Source: Neocallimastix lanati (nom. inval.) (Eukaryota > Neocallimastigomycota > Neocallimastigomycetes > Neocallimastigales > Neocallimastigaceae). Taken from it: a stretch of DNA of 50,000 nucleotides. The stretch is from NCBI GenBank assembly GCA_016946835.1, contig JACVTC010000019.1, positions 1,115,001 through 1,165,000 of the forward strand, in the 5' to 3' direction. The position numbers and the translations under genes are program-made. Shown here in pieces: positions 34,491 through 47,250 of this stretch. Position 1 is the stretch's first letter; each line of letters begins with the position of its first letter. Below the pieces are notes generated by a model. That model was not told the DNA's origin. It saw nothing but the letters and a program-made list of their open reading frames with translations, and ran no database searches.

Positions 34491-34869
34491 AATTAAAATA
34501 ATTGATTTATTATAATTAATTTTTTTTAAAATTAAAATGTTCATTTATGGTACATAACCGAGTACATGGTCCCCTTATAGACTGAGTTCCTTGGTGGAGA
34601 TATCCATTAAGTGCAATCACTATCGAACGATTACGTGCGTTGAACCAGATCATGAAAAAATAAAGAATTTCAAGGAAAGAATTAGAAAAATCAGATATTA
34701 AGAATCATATTACCATCTATTTAAACATTACACTAAAAGACTCGTTTTAATATTTCTACGTGCCTCATTGTCTTTAACGATTTCAACAATAATGATACTC
34801 AGAAATCCTGGTTAACAACAGACCAAATATCAATGGAATGTATTTTTTTTTTTTAACCCCCTAACCCCT

Positions 34870-34902
<33 letters not shown>

Positions 34903-35720
34903 GATTACAACTCCTTTAATGTCAACATCGATTCTTCATATTGTAAAATATAAATCTTGCATTGATCCTGAAGTCAACAAAATTTCAACTTTACTCGACA
35001 AAATTTCACCAGTCTATCTGATTGGGACTCTTAGATATTCACACAAGGAATACGACAACATCATTTGCGTTTGACATCAACCCATCTAATGTAACAAATC
35101 ATTATGAGAATGCAATTTAAAGCAACAAAATCATTCGAATCTTCGAAAAGTTTAATTTTAAATTAATTGAGGAGCATACCATTCCCTTTTCTTAATCTCT
35201 CTTAGCACTTATATACTTCATTTTTGAAAGTTATTAAAATTTCATATATAAATGACTAAATTAATTATAAAAATAAAAAAAAAAAATACATAGACATATA
35301 TATAATGAGTATCTATCTCACATTAGTGCCCCAACAGATATTACTGTTGGTGTGATGATATATGGCATACCAGTATAGGGTCGCTGCTCACAACACATCG
35401 TTACACGACTGCCGGAGCTGAATACCCTATACATTCCTACATATATCTCCATTAACCACGAGTATCGGAACGTGAACCTTTCATTCCCCTCAGTAGGAGC
35501 AATCATTGGTGTGTTGGAATTTGTTCCGTTTAATTCTTATAGAATTAACCGGAGACATCATCAAGGCCTATGATTAAGTGGTAGTGTAGTATTAGGGTTG
35601 GGAGAATAAGCAGTCAAAGGAAAACCTTTTGGATACCCCAGGATAGAAAACCTCATTGTTTATTTGGTGCGGCAACTACAGTAACCTATATTGTCCTTAC
35701 TGACTGGATCATCATGACAC
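34491..35720. other. Compositionally distinct island with unidentified coding-like remnants
   Basis: Less AT-rich than its surroundings, especially 34540-34840 and 35300-35720. Plus-strand stretches open for 30-80 codons, for example CLIVFNDFNNNDTQKSWL (about 34765-34820), where a GDFN-like LINE endonuclease motif could be decayed, and ITVGVMIYGIPV then RLPELNTLYIPTYISI (about 35335-35560). AACCGAGTA near 34556 also occurs in the LINE fragment at about 45943. A T tract interrupts at about 34872-34901. It is probably degraded mobile-element sequence, but I cannot name the family. Confidence 0.35.
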
Positions 35721-36535
35721 TAAATTAATTATGAAACAATTTAAACAAATAAACATTTGACACAATAAAGTTAATTAAATATTATAAATATTATGAAATT
35801 TAATAATTTATATTATTTGTTAACACACATATTAATAACAAAAAATCTAGAATATTTATTCATGCTATGTTTAATTGTCAAACTATGTATAATACTTATG
35901 ATAAATTTATTTTATCTTATATATTTATGAATAATAACTCCTTTAGATTATTTTAAACCAAAAATTTTTGAAACATTTATACTTTTGAATTTTATATATA
36001 AGTAAATAATTGTTTTTTAAAAGAACTTTCAATTCAATCAAATAAATAATTAACTAGGTGAAGTTATAGCATTATTTGTGATAAATAATATATCTAAATA
36101 ATTTGTTATTTATTTTATGTAATACTTATTATTTATTTTAATTACGATAAATGCTATACACAAGAATTTTATTTATTATTTATTATTTATATTAATAATA
36201 AATAATAATTTATATTAAACTTTTAAAAATTAAGTATTTAATAACTTTCCAAATTTTTATTATGAATTTAATTTAATTTTAGATAGTGTAGAAGGTAGGA
36301 TCTATTTTGTTTAATTTTTTTTTATTAGAATTTTATTCTTATCAATTTTATAATAGTTTAGAATTTATGCATTCTTGAGATTATTGTATTTATAGTAATA
36401 TTTTTTTATTTATAAATAAATTCTTAAAAATCATTATATGTAAGTTTATAAATAAATTTATTGATTTAAAGATTTTAATATATAATATGCATAATAATAA
36501 TTTTTAATTAATAGTTATCAACATTTATTGCATCT
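35721..36535. other. AT-rich intergenic, nothing seen
   Basis: No frame, RNA gene or repeat recognised in either strand. Confidence 0.5.
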
Positions 36536-36697
36536 TTATTGGTATACAGAATCACAGGAGGCACTAGAAGAACCAAAATATTCATATTTACTATAATAAT
36601 AGTCATATTTACACATGCATATATTCCATCCTTCTTAGTGCCACACTTATCATTAGGTATATATAGTTGGAATAGCTTGCTTTTTTGCTGTAGTTTT

Positions 36698-36733
<36 letters not shown>

Positions 36734-36838
36734 CGGTTCTTCTTCCAATTCCTCCTTTATCTCGTCGCAGATAGAATCGGTTTCTATTTCCCTTATTATG
36801 TCACCGTAGATAGGATTGATTTTTAATTCCTTTCTCAT
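36536..36838 (-). pseudogene. Degenerate CBM18 domain fragment
   Basis: Reading on the minus strand: MRKELKINPIYGDIIREIE, an acidic stretch, a Lys homopolymer from a T tract (about 36700-36733), then after frame changes KCGTKKDGIYAC and YYYSKYEYFGSSSASCDSVY before a stop at 36536. The last segment aligns with the CBM18 pattern CCSKYGYCGSSS..CDSGC, but several Cys positions are Tyr or Phe and a frameshift precedes it. It would have been a secreted chitin-binding module. The acidic N-terminal stretch resembles linker or spacer sequence. No intact start or signal peptide. Confidence 0.55.
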
Positions 36839-37203
36839 GTAATCAAAAATTTTTGAATTAAGGTTATTATCTGAATGTAACCTTTTAGTTAATTTAGTTT
36901 CTTATTCTTAATTAGGATTACCATCAGCATTAGATGGTAAGTTGATGAAATAAATTGCATTAATAGCTAATAGAAACGAAAATATCAAATTTACAAATCT
37001 TAAATAAACATTATTTAATGAATAAATATTATTGTATATAATAAAAATATTATTTTATTTTATTTATTTTAATTTTATTTATTTACAATAATGTTTATTA
37101 AATAACAATACTATTCATTTATAAATTCTATTATTATTCCTAAATAATAAAATTTGATACTGAAGGAGATTTAATATGTATTAGCATATGTATTATCAAT
37201 ACT

Positions 37204-37890
37204 CTATATCGAATTGTATTTGTTAAAGATATATAAATTATTTATTATTTTTATCTTTTTATAATAGAAAATCAGATAATACGATAAAATTACATCTATT
37301 ATTAAAAATATTAATAGACTGCTAAAAAACATCATTATAAATGCTATTTCACTATTAGAACAATCATGTTCTTGGGTTTGTTTTTTTTGCAAACGCCATT
37401 AAAACATACTTCAGAAGAGCATTCATCACTATTATTACAAGCCTGCGTATAAGTTTTTCCACAATACTTATATGAAATATATTTTTCCTGATATATAATA
37501 TCGCAATAAACACAATGATTTTTATAACATTTATTATATAAACATTCCGAATCTTTATCACATATTGAATAGAACTACATATTTTTGTAATATTACAATT
37601 ACAACATGGATTAATATTACTACATTTTCTTTTAACGTAATTTATTAAATGAGGGTCATTATATGTAAAAGAGATATATTCTTTTGTATTATTGCTCTTT
37701 CTTGGAAAAAAAATATATGAATTATTATATATAATAAACAGTTTTTATACAAATATTATCCTTTGTAATAAAAGATAATGTAGAATTCATTTCTGAGATC
37801 TAATACTTCATCTTTAGATAGGAATTGATTAGTAGAAGTGTCAATAAGGTGGATATAAAAAATAAAATATAAAAATATAATTCGAAACAT
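37204..37890 (-). pseudogene. Cys-rich signal-peptide/TM protein remnant, several frameshifts
   Basis: A possible start at 37890 gives MFRIIFLYFIFYIHLID, a good signal peptide. Segments in shifting frames follow: NNSYIFFPRKSNNTKEYISF, RKCSNINPCCNCNITKICSS, CDKDSECLYNKCYKNHCVYC, then CNNSDECSSEVCFNGVCKK, and finally EHDCSNSEIAFIMMFFSSLL with a hydrophobic helix and a Lys-containing cytoplasmic tail ending at 37204. The order is that of a type I membrane protein with a Cys-rich ectodomain. At least four frame changes are needed to join the parts, one at an A-run near 37383, so it is a pseudogene. Function unknown; from memory, similar Cys-rich proteins are abundant in gut fungi. Confidence 0.6.
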
Positions 37891-38915
37891 TATTTACAAT
37901 CATTTAAATTATAAAATCAGTTTGTAGTTAATACTAATATATAACGCTATTTATTAAGACACATTTATATATTCTACATATGTTATTGTTAATATATAAT
38001 ATAATACTGAACTTTGAAAATATATGTATTCAACCATTTAAACAATTAAACATAAAACTTATATATTTATATCATATAATATATTTAAATATTTATATAT
38101 TTAAATATATTATATGATATAATTTGAAAAATATAAAATAATAATTATTTTTACATATTAATAAATTAAAAATTGTTTATAAATAATGATTATGGTAAAT
38201 ATTACTAATACTTATATAAACTAATAATTTAAATAAAAAAAAAAAAAAAAAGTTTATTGCACTTTTTTATTTTGTTTTGCTTTTTTTTTTTTTTTTTTTT
38301 TTATTTTTTTTTATTTTTTATTTATTTATTTAATGATTTTTATTTATATTGGTATAATATAGTATTATTCAGTAAATATATAATATATATTTTTAATTAA
38401 TTTTTAAATTACTAAAAGTTTTTATATTTAAACTTTTATTACTTATAATTTAAATATTTATTATTAGTTCAATTTGAGCTTCCTAATTATTTATTAGATA
38501 TTTATCATTTTAACTTTTTTATTTTTAATATTTAATTTTCTGTTTGATTATTTATTTATTTACTTTTTGTTAGTTTATTTTTTATTTTTTATTTTGTACT
38601 TTTTATTTTTATTTTACTTTATTTTAATTTTTTTTTTTTTTTTAAGCCTTGCTTTAAAATTTTGTTTTTATTATTTTATTCTTGATAATTAAAATATTTT
38701 ATAATTGTAATAATTAATATATATTTATAATATATTATTTACAATATTTTCTATGAAAATGTTAAATAATATAATATAAATAAATATATATATATAACTT
38801 ACTGAATTACCCACTTATATTATACTTTTCATTGTATAATATTTAATATAATATATATTATATAATAATGAATAGTTTTATATATATATGATAATATTTT
38901 TTTCAAAAGATTCTT
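37891..38915. other. AT-rich intergenic, nothing seen
   Basis: Includes A and T tracts near 38236-38252 and 38281-38302. It holds the 3' flank of the SulP gene. No coding sequence seen. Confidence 0.5.
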
Positions 38916-39141
38916 TTATTTTGAAGATTTAGTATTCCATACATTTGGTTGATTAAATAAATCATCACCGGATGTATTAAAAACTTGATTTGGTAAATCA
39001 AAATTCAAACTATCATTAATAGAATCATTTCTCCACACATTTACATTATTCATTAAATTATAACTATCATTCCTATTCCTATTTCTATTATTATTATTGT
39101 CATTATTGTCATTATTATCATTATTATTATTATCATTATTA

Positions 39142-39206
<65 letters not shown>

Positions 39207-42200
39207 GAAAGGTTTTTCAATAGGATTTTGATTTGATTTGAAATTATTTATATTATTAGAGTTTTTACGAAGTATATTTGCGTTAACATCATTTGAACTA
39301 CTAGGAAGAGGTTCAGCATATTGATCTATACTAACATTATGACCTTTAATTTGACCTTGATTAGTAGAAGTAAATGTAGCAGCTGTAGATTGTCGATGAA
39401 TACGATAACGAATAAAATTTTCTTCATTTTTATTGGCATTAATATTTTCATCTAATAGATTGAAAGGTTCATTCCATATATTATCAATTGGATCCCATGA
39501 TATTGAGGTACCATCATGTACTATATTATTTGCTCTTGGATATACAATACCTTCACTATCTTTCCAATTAACGCCATTTGGTAATCCAGGTACATAATAT
39601 GTTAATGCATCCAAACAATCACTAATCTTATTGAAATATCTATGAAATTCAATCTTTTCATAAAGTCCTGAATTTTTAAATTGTTTTTTACAACTCTCAT
39701 TTAATTTAATAATTGATACACCAATATTTCTTTGATGATAATCTTCAATAATTTCCGAAAGAATTTGTGTAGCACTATTAATGTTTAAGCATGAATAAAT
39801 ATAATAATAAATAAATAAATAAATATATATGTATATATGTATATGTATATTTGTATATATAATGTTATAAGGAGGGAAAATATGAAATTATATATATATT
39901 AGTATTTTTAAAAATATTAATTAAAAAATATATATATGAAAAATTATATTATATATTTAATTATATTAAAATATTAAATTTACCATGCATCAATAGTACC
40001 AACATTTTCAAAATCGAGAATAATTTCTTGAATTGGATGATTTTCATAATCAGGATCTATTAAGTGTGGATCCTCGCCTGGATGTATACCAGTTTGACGA
40101 TAAACTTCAATACGTCTAAACCTTTCTTTAAGTTGGCCAGTATTACCAAAAAATAAACTATCTCCAATTTTGATAATAATTACACCTTCAATCTGTTCTA
40201 CTTCACATGTATCTTCCTTTTCTAATGATTCATTGTCATCACCATTAATACGATCAAGAATATTATATCTGTGAGTATTATGTTTTTTAACATTCTTAAA
40301 CTTGAACTTTTCTTCACCTGTTTTTTCATCAATAATTTTATATTTACCTAAAACCTTCAATCTTGGTACAGTTGTATGCTTAACAACTAACAAAAGAGAA
40401 AGTGAAACACTAATAAGAATACCATCAGATATGGAAAAGAAGATTGTGGTAAAATAGATGAGCATCATTAATAAAATATCACTGTATGATTTCGCTTTAA
40501 AGAAATAAATAATATCATTTACTTCAATTAATCCCAAAGCTGCAACTGAAATAATGGCAGCCATACAGGGAGTTGGTAAGTATTTAAAATAAGGTAATAA
40601 ATATTTTATGGTTAAAAATATTACCCCAACACTTGTAATACCACTAATTTGAGATTTGGCGCCAGCCATATCATTAATTCTAGAACGAGAAAGAGATGCA
40701 TAAGTTGGAGTTGCTCCAAAGAAAGAACCTACAATATTTAAAGAACCAAATGCAACTAATTCACGGTTTGGTGAAACGGAATACTTGTATTTAGAAGAAT
40801 ATTTTTTAGTAATAATTAAAGCTTCTACAAAACCAACAACAGCAATTAATATTGAAGGTACAAAAAGGCCATTAAGTCTCTTGATATTAAAAATAGGATA
40901 TTTAATTTCTACATTACTATCTATATCACCTAAAACTTTAATTTTTTTACCTTCCCAATCAAAATATGCCGAGCAAATAATACAAGTAACTACTAAAAAT
41001 AAGATTTCTGGAAATCTTTGAATAAATGTTTCCTTTCGAGTTTTCTTTAATATTGAAACTACTAATAAAAATAATAATGATAATACAGACACCATTAAAG
41101 TTTCTTTATGAAATTCTCCAAAATTATTTTTCATTATATATACAAATTTCTCGATTGGCGATGTTGTTTCATAGTTTGAAGATATACCTAAAAGTAATGG
41201 AATTTGTTCAAATAAAATTACAGTAGCAACTGCTGATGTAAAACCTGAAAGAAGTGCTCTTGATAATACAGAATCTAAGAAACCAAGTCGAAATAATCCG
41301 AAGATTAACGTAAGAATACCAACAATTGCAGTTATTAGAAATGCTAATTCTGCACGATTTGTAGACATATCTTGATCTGAAATATCTGCAAATTCTTCTG
41401 AATTTCTTCTTATATATTCTGATATAGTGGATCCTGTCATAATTGATATTACAGCTTCAGGACCAATTGATATTTGGCTTTATAATTAGATTTATTTGAA
41501 ATATAATTAAATAAATATATGAATATACATATATAAATATACATGAGTATATTTATGAATAAAAAATATACATTATTTAATATATTTTATATTTAATAAT
41601 TCGTTCCAAAATTTAATATTAGTTGTTTTAAAAAAAATATAATAAATAAATAAATTTAATAATAATAAATTAGAAAAAGAAAATAATATTATAATATTAA
41701 ATTACCGTGAAGTTCCAAGCAAAACATATATTAAAGCTGGAATTATGCATGAATATAAACCATAAATGGGATTTATTTTAATTAAATTGGCTGCATATGA
41801 TAGTCCTTGTGGAATTAAAATAAATGATATTGTAATACCAGCAATAATATCAAATTTTAAATCATTAAATGAATAATTAGGTAACCAAGATAATATTGGA
41901 ATATAATATTTTATTCTATTCCACCATTGGGAACTTTTATAATGTTCTTTAAAAAAAATAAGATATATATAATATATTAATTTATTGCAAAAATAAGATA
42001 TATATAATATATATTAATTTATTTCAAAACAAAATATTTCGATAAAAATATTGTAATTTTAATTATTTAAATTATTTTCAACATATAATAAAATATATAA
42101 AGAATAATTTTATATCAAATTAACTTCTATCTATTATTCAATTATTTAAATATAAATAAGTATATAAAACTAATTATACCATTTGTTGGTCTATTTTCTG

Positions 42201-42288
42201 CATTTATTTCTCTAGTTTCTACATCATCACCCATTAATGGTGCCGTTTCGGAAGTTTCAACTGCTGTTTCTACTTCTGGATTGTTCAT
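38916..42288 (-). CDS. SulP/SLC26 anion (sulfate-type) transporter with STAS domain, 900 aa, 4 exons
   Basis: A membrane anion transporter; fungal relatives take up sulfate by proton symport. Joined GT-AG exons keep frame: 42288-42180, 41946-41706, 41477-39984 and 39774-38916 (introns 233, 228 and 209 nt), giving 900 residues plus stop. The N-terminus is hydrophilic. Exon 2 has the SulP entry DIIAGITISFILIPQGLSYA, and the exon 2/3 junction reads LGTSRQISIGPEAVISIMTG, the family signature. Exon 3 holds the remaining membrane helices (FGLFRLGFLDSVLSRALLSG, GATPTYASLSRSRINDMAG). The cytoplasmic STAS domain runs from about EGVIIIKIGDSLFFGN across intron 3 (ENVGTIDACATQIL). The C-terminal 200 residues are disordered, with a poly-Asn tract from a TTA repeat. 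The length is close to that of yeast sulfate permeases. Substrate is inferred, not shown; other anions are possible. Confidence 0.93.
39105..39206. repeat. TTA/TCA microsatellite encoding poly-Asn/Asp in the SulP tail
   Basis: ATT/TTA and ATTGTC/ATTATC units read on the minus strand as Asn and Asp codons, in frame with the transporter's C-terminal tail. Confidence 0.85.
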
Positions 42289-42551
42289 ATTCTTTTTATT
42301 TATAATTATTATTATTGTAGGTTTTTTCTTTTTTATTTAATTGTTCGTTTATATTTTTTTAATTAATTTTCTATATATTTACTTAATTCAGTTTTATATT
42401 TTATTATACTCCAAAATAAATTAAATCAATAATATAAGATAAATAAATAGTTATATTGATATATAGATATATATAAATTATTTTATAAAAGTTATATATA
42501 CAAATTCATTGATATATATTATATTTTATTTAAATAAAAACTAATAATAAG

Positions 42552-42591
<40 letters not shown>

Positions 42592-44168
42592 TAGCTTTTA
42601 TCTAAATTTTATAAAATACATAAATAATAAATTAATTAATAAAAAAATATATAAATTTAGAAATAAAAGTTATTAAAAATATTTTTTTAATGTTTTCAAA
42701 TCTAATACCTTAATTTAATTAAATTTTCTTTTAAAGAAAATTTAAATAAAGAAAATCACTTCTAAACTGCAAATATATGTTTTAAAGAGGAAAAAAAAAA
42801 AGTTTAAAAAAAAATATTATATATATATATATTTGTAAAATTTTATTTTAAAATTATTTATTACATAATATACTATTATATTAGTAATATATTTGTTAAT
42901 ATAAAAATTTTTTTTGTTAAAGTTTTTTCTATTACCATGGATTATTATTAACAAAAATAAGGATGTTAGTCTTTATCACATTAAATTTTATATTATTTAT
43001 TATATTACAAAAATATTATCAATATAGAACTAATCGAAATCGAATAAATATATCACTCTTATCTAATCATGTAAAAATTATAATAATAATAAAATTTATT
43101 AATTTATACTATAAAATATCGAATAATAAGATTTGACTTTATATATAAAAAAGTTAATAATATTAACATTAATTTTTATATTAAAGAATATCGACTATAT
43201 TACAGAATAATTACTAGAACTTCATTACAATAATATTCCATTATAAAGCCTTAGTACAATAATATAAATCTCATCATGTAAAATAATATTATATTCTCAT
43301 TTCTATTCTCGTAAAGAACTAAAAAGTAAAATTTTCTATGTCCAAAAAAGAACTAATAAGTAATTTATGATTAACAACCAATCTTTATGTTTATTTTTTT
43401 TAAAATTTTAAATATATTATATTTTCAAATTAATAATAATAAAATAACATAAATAAATTTAAATAAATTTTCATTTTAAAATAAAAATAATTACAAAACA
43501 AGAATAATTACTGTCATTTAATATAATAAATAATTTCTATATTCTCTATCTAAAATTGAATATAATAAAACGTAACACCATTTAAAAATGATATATTATT
43601 TAAAAATAATAATAATGATAATGATTATTGCTTTTATTTTTATTAGGATAATAAAATGTATTATTTAAAAGATTAATTTTTTTTTTTTTTTTTTTTTTTT
43701 TAGACTAGGAATAAACTAAAAGATTAATAATATTTATAAAATCATTTAAAATAAATAAATAAAAATTAATTATTAAACTATTAATTTATTATTATTTTTT
43801 TTTAATAAATCTTCTTTGAGAAAATATATTATTTCAATTTTTAAAAAAATAATTAATTTTAATAATAATAATTAAAAATAATTTTTGATTTTATTATTAT
43901 TTTTATTCTCTTTGGACCTTATTTGAAAAAAATCTTATATTCATAATTATTTTTTTTTATTTCATACTTGTATTACGCATTTGATATATTTTTCAAATAT
44001 ATTATAAATATATATTTTTATTTATTTTATTATATGCATTATTTTATTCAACCAATCATATTATCTGTCCAATCAATTTTCAATTTGTTCATATCAAGAA
44101 AACACATTTGTGTATTATAATTTTATCTCTCTTTTTGTTGTATTTCTCGATAATATAATACTGTAGAC
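42289..44168. promoter_or_regulatory. 1.9-kb divergent intergenic region between SulP and RPL23
   Basis: AT-rich, with a TTA microsatellite (about 42557-42590) and a T tract (about 43679-43700). Two CCAAT pentamers at 44052-44056 and 44069-44073 lie 96-117 bases before the RPL23 ATG, with a pyrimidine-rich TTTATCTCTCTTTTTGTTG between them and the start, as in many fungal ribosomal protein promoters. No gene seen. Confidence 0.5.
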
Positions 44169-45012
44169 ATGTCTAAAAGAGGTTAGAAAATGGATGAATG
44201 AATAAATTAGTTTTTTTAATGATGATGGATGTAAATCTTTTTTAAAGTTGATATTAAATGAAAGTTATGTTTTCACCTTATATATGAATGAATAAAAATT
44301 TTAAAATGTAAAATAGTTGTATATATAATAGTATACCAAAACGATGAGTGCCTAATGTATATTATAATACTTAATATATATTGATTAATGTCTTTAATAA
44401 GATATAAAATAACTTTCATTTAAATCATAGAAATATATATTATATTACTTATTAATAAAGTTTTATCAATTAAGTATACTAAAATGTAAATGTTAATTAA
44501 TTAATAAATAATAGGAAGAGCCGCAGCTTCAGGAAACAAGTACCGTATGACCCTTGGTCTTCCATGTGGTGCTGTCTTAAATTGCGCCGATAACTCTGGT
44601 GCTAAGAACTTATACATTGTTGCCGTTAACGGTATTCACGCTCGTCTTAACAGACTCCCAGCCGCTGGTGTTGGTGATATGGTCGTTGCTACAGTTAAGA
44701 AAGGTAAGCCAGAATTAAGAAAGAAGGTTATGCCAGCTGTCGTTGTTCGTCAAAGAAAGGCCTGGAGAAGAAGAGATGGTGTTTACATTTACTTCGAAGA
44801 TAACGCTGGTGTCATTGTTAACCCAAAGGGTGAAATGAAGGGTTCTGCTATTACTGGTCCAGTCGGTAAGGAATGTACTGATTTATGGCCAAAGATTGCC
44901 TCCAACTCTGGTAATATATATATATATATTAATGAAATAATATATAAATTTTATTTTTTTTTAAACTAATTATATAATTTTATAATATATAAAAATAGGT
45001 ACCGTCGTCTAA
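44169..45012 (+). CDS. RPL23: 60S ribosomal protein L23 (uL14), 3 exons
   Basis: A large-subunit protein at the subunit interface. Exons 44169-44181, 44515-44910 and 44999-45012 join in frame to 423 nt and 140 residues, the normal length of eukaryotic uL14. The first exon encodes only MSKR plus one base and the last only the end of SGTVV, so an annotation from the central frame alone would get both ends wrong. The protein reads [20 protein letters not shown], then [53 protein letters not shown] and [19 protein letters not shown], all typical of uL14. Codon use is strongly biased, as in RPP0. Introns of 333 and 88 nt have GT-AG ends (GTTAGA...TAG and GTAATA...TAG). Confidence 0.97.
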
Positions 45013-45844
45013 GTTACCTGATCATGTTATATTGTATTAAACGGAATAAAAATCTAATAAAAACACATAAAATAAATGTTTTTTATTTAAAAAAATTTTC
45101 GTGTTCAAAAGTAATTAATTACAAATTATACGGGATTTAAAAATTCAGTAAATAAATGTGTATTCAGAAATGTTTATTTAATATCACTTTTAACAATGTG
45201 GAATTTAATTAAAGTATTATATAGAATAAGCATTTAATAAAGTAAACTATTTTATGAGAAAAATGTTATTTATTTCATATTGGAAATTATAAATCTGTAG
45301 TAATAAATATATGAATAATAGTGAAATAAAGTATGTTAATTTATATTTTTAGTAAATGGAAAAAAGAATTATAAAAAGAAAAAGAAAAAAAAGAAAGAAA
45401 AAAAATAAAAGTTAAAAAAATAAATGAATATATTGAAAGGGAGAGGTAAAAAAAGTTAAAATTAATTAAATTTGTAATTGTAAATATATTTATCAAAAGT
45501 TGTTACTTAATAATAATAAAATCTTCTTATCATAGAACAGTTATAAATATGTTTTGTAAAATAATTATGGGAATTGTATTTTTATTGGTTTTGATTTTTT
45601 TGTTTATTCAATTATTAAGTATAGTCTAATGCATAACTTTAAGGAATTAATCTTTTAAAATTAAAATAAAATGAGTATTTTGTGCTTAATTTTTTTTTTG
45701 GGGGCTTTTGTTAAATAATCGCTTTTTAATGGTCTAGTAGGAAATTTTTATAAATATATTCCCTTTAAAAAATGGTAAATGAAATTAATTAAAAAATAAA
45801 ATTAATAAAATAATATTGAAAAAATAAAAAACTTTATACTTTTC
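45013..45844. other. AT-rich intergenic, RPL23 3' region
   Basis: AATAAA-like words lie within 40 bases of the stop; an A/G-rich patch occurs near 45365-45410. No gene seen. Confidence 0.5.
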
Positions 45845-46592
45845 AATTATTGATGCTGTAAAAAAAAATCTAATGGGTGCAACTTTACAACCATTTATTT
45901 TGTTAATAAAGAACTTATTATTGCATCTCTATCGACGTGTAACCGAGTATAACCTCCTTCTTGGTGGAAGAGATGCTGACGTTGTTGATTTAAATTATAA
46001 AAAGGAATGGATGTTTTGCTTAATAACCCGCGCAGCCTTACAGATTAAATCGTTTTCATAATGGAGTAAATCAAACTGTATTATAAAGGATTTTATTAAA
46101 TCTTTTCCCAAAATGCCTTATTATTCCTGGATTAAAGAATCTAGAACACTGTATAAAAAAATCAAAAAATATAAATGTGTAAAATATGACGATATTTTAG
46201 AACGTTACTGGAAATCAGTTTCCAAATTTCAAGGTATTAAAGGTCAAAACTACGATAGTAACAAGTTCTCAAACAATAAAGCTATAATTATGCTTAGCTT
46301 AAAATATCCCCAATTCAACTTAGGGTTTTCGTGGATTATACATTTACGTTGTGGTATCCACTAAACTCTCCCCGGATGTTACTTTTAGGTTTTATTACTT
46401 TTTTTATTTGTTAGGAAGGAGAAATTCCAGCATAATACAACTTGCTGAAATACATAGTATTTTTGAGCTTTTTTATTTTTTAATTTCAAATGTACTTTTC
46501 ACCTACATGTATTTTTTATAATAAAATTAATAAAGTTATGAAAGTGTATTCTCTTCCCTGTCTAGAAAAAAAAAAAAAAAAAAAAAAAAAAA
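45845..46592 (+). mobile_element. LINE fragment with poly(A) tail, same family as 5.3-8.5 kb
   Basis: The frame at 45873-46061 reads VTEYNLLLGGRDADVVDLNY then KKEWMFCLITRAALQ, matching the degraded sequence at about 7917-7980. The frame at 46113-46364 reads SWIKESRTLYKKIKKY, then DILERYWKSV and LKYPQFNLGF, matching the post-RT region at about 6090-6190 and 6268-6300. A 27-nt A tract at 46566-46592 ends the element. Internal deletion has removed the RT itself. Non-functional. Confidence 0.7.
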
Positions 46593-46604
46593 GAGTTTAA
46601 TAAC

Positions 46605-47250
46605 CTAATCATTTCTGGTGATTATTCTAAAACGCCATTCTTGGTGTGATCTGCTGCTTTGAATTCACAAATTGCTGATCTGACTAAACAAATGAAGGAT
46701 TTACTTAGTAAAGTGTGTAAAGTATCAGAAAAGAAACGATTGACAGAAGTTTCAAATGATGATCTTATGATCTTATTGGAAAGGCAACAGAAAGAACAAC
46801 AAGAAAGGTTGAAGAATGGACAAAGTGTACAAATTGCCAATTTAGTCCAACAAATGTAAAATTTGAACAGTAAGATGTCATCAACATATGAAAAAAATGG
46901 AGAACAGGAACAATTAACGGAAACTTTTAATAGTAATCGTATGAATTTAATGAAAAAGCAAGAGGAAAGAGAAAGGTTAGAGAGAGAAGAGCGGTTGAGG
47001 TAGGAAAAAGCCGCAAAGAAGAAAGCAGAAGAAGCTAGGAAGCAGCTAGAAGAGATAGATCAGATGCAAGTGCAGCAAAATAAAAGAATCAATGCGATGC
47101 TTGAGGCAATGACACAAAAGAGAAAATAATCATCGTTTCAATAATTCAATATAAGCCGATCAATTGATTTGACGTTTTCAGGCGTTTTGAGACAGTAAAA
47201 AAGATTGTACAAATATTTAAGATCGATCTGTGAAAAAAAAAAAAAAAAAA
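46605..47250 (+). mobile_element. Poly(A)-tailed retroposed fragment with coiled-coil ORF
   Basis: Begins about 12 bases after the preceding poly(A) tail with SGDYSKTPFLV, which is also found at about 8008-8040 next to the LINE sequence there. A single frame then continues to TAA at 47127-47129, interrupted only by TGA near 46647, TAA at about 46857 and TAG near 47002. It reads LNSQIADLTKQMKDLLSKV, LLERQQKEQQERLKNGQ, KKQEERERLEREERLR and EEARKQLEEIDQMQVQQNKR, a highly charged coiled coil. An A tract at 47233-47250 ends it. It may be the ORF1 (RNA-binding, coiled-coil) part of the LINE, or an unrelated mRNA retroposed by it. Confidence 0.55.

Noticed and set aside
36539-36826. Plus-strand frame with a Phe run
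   Set aside because: Made by a T tract antisense to the CBM18 remnant; the minus strand has the recognisable motif.
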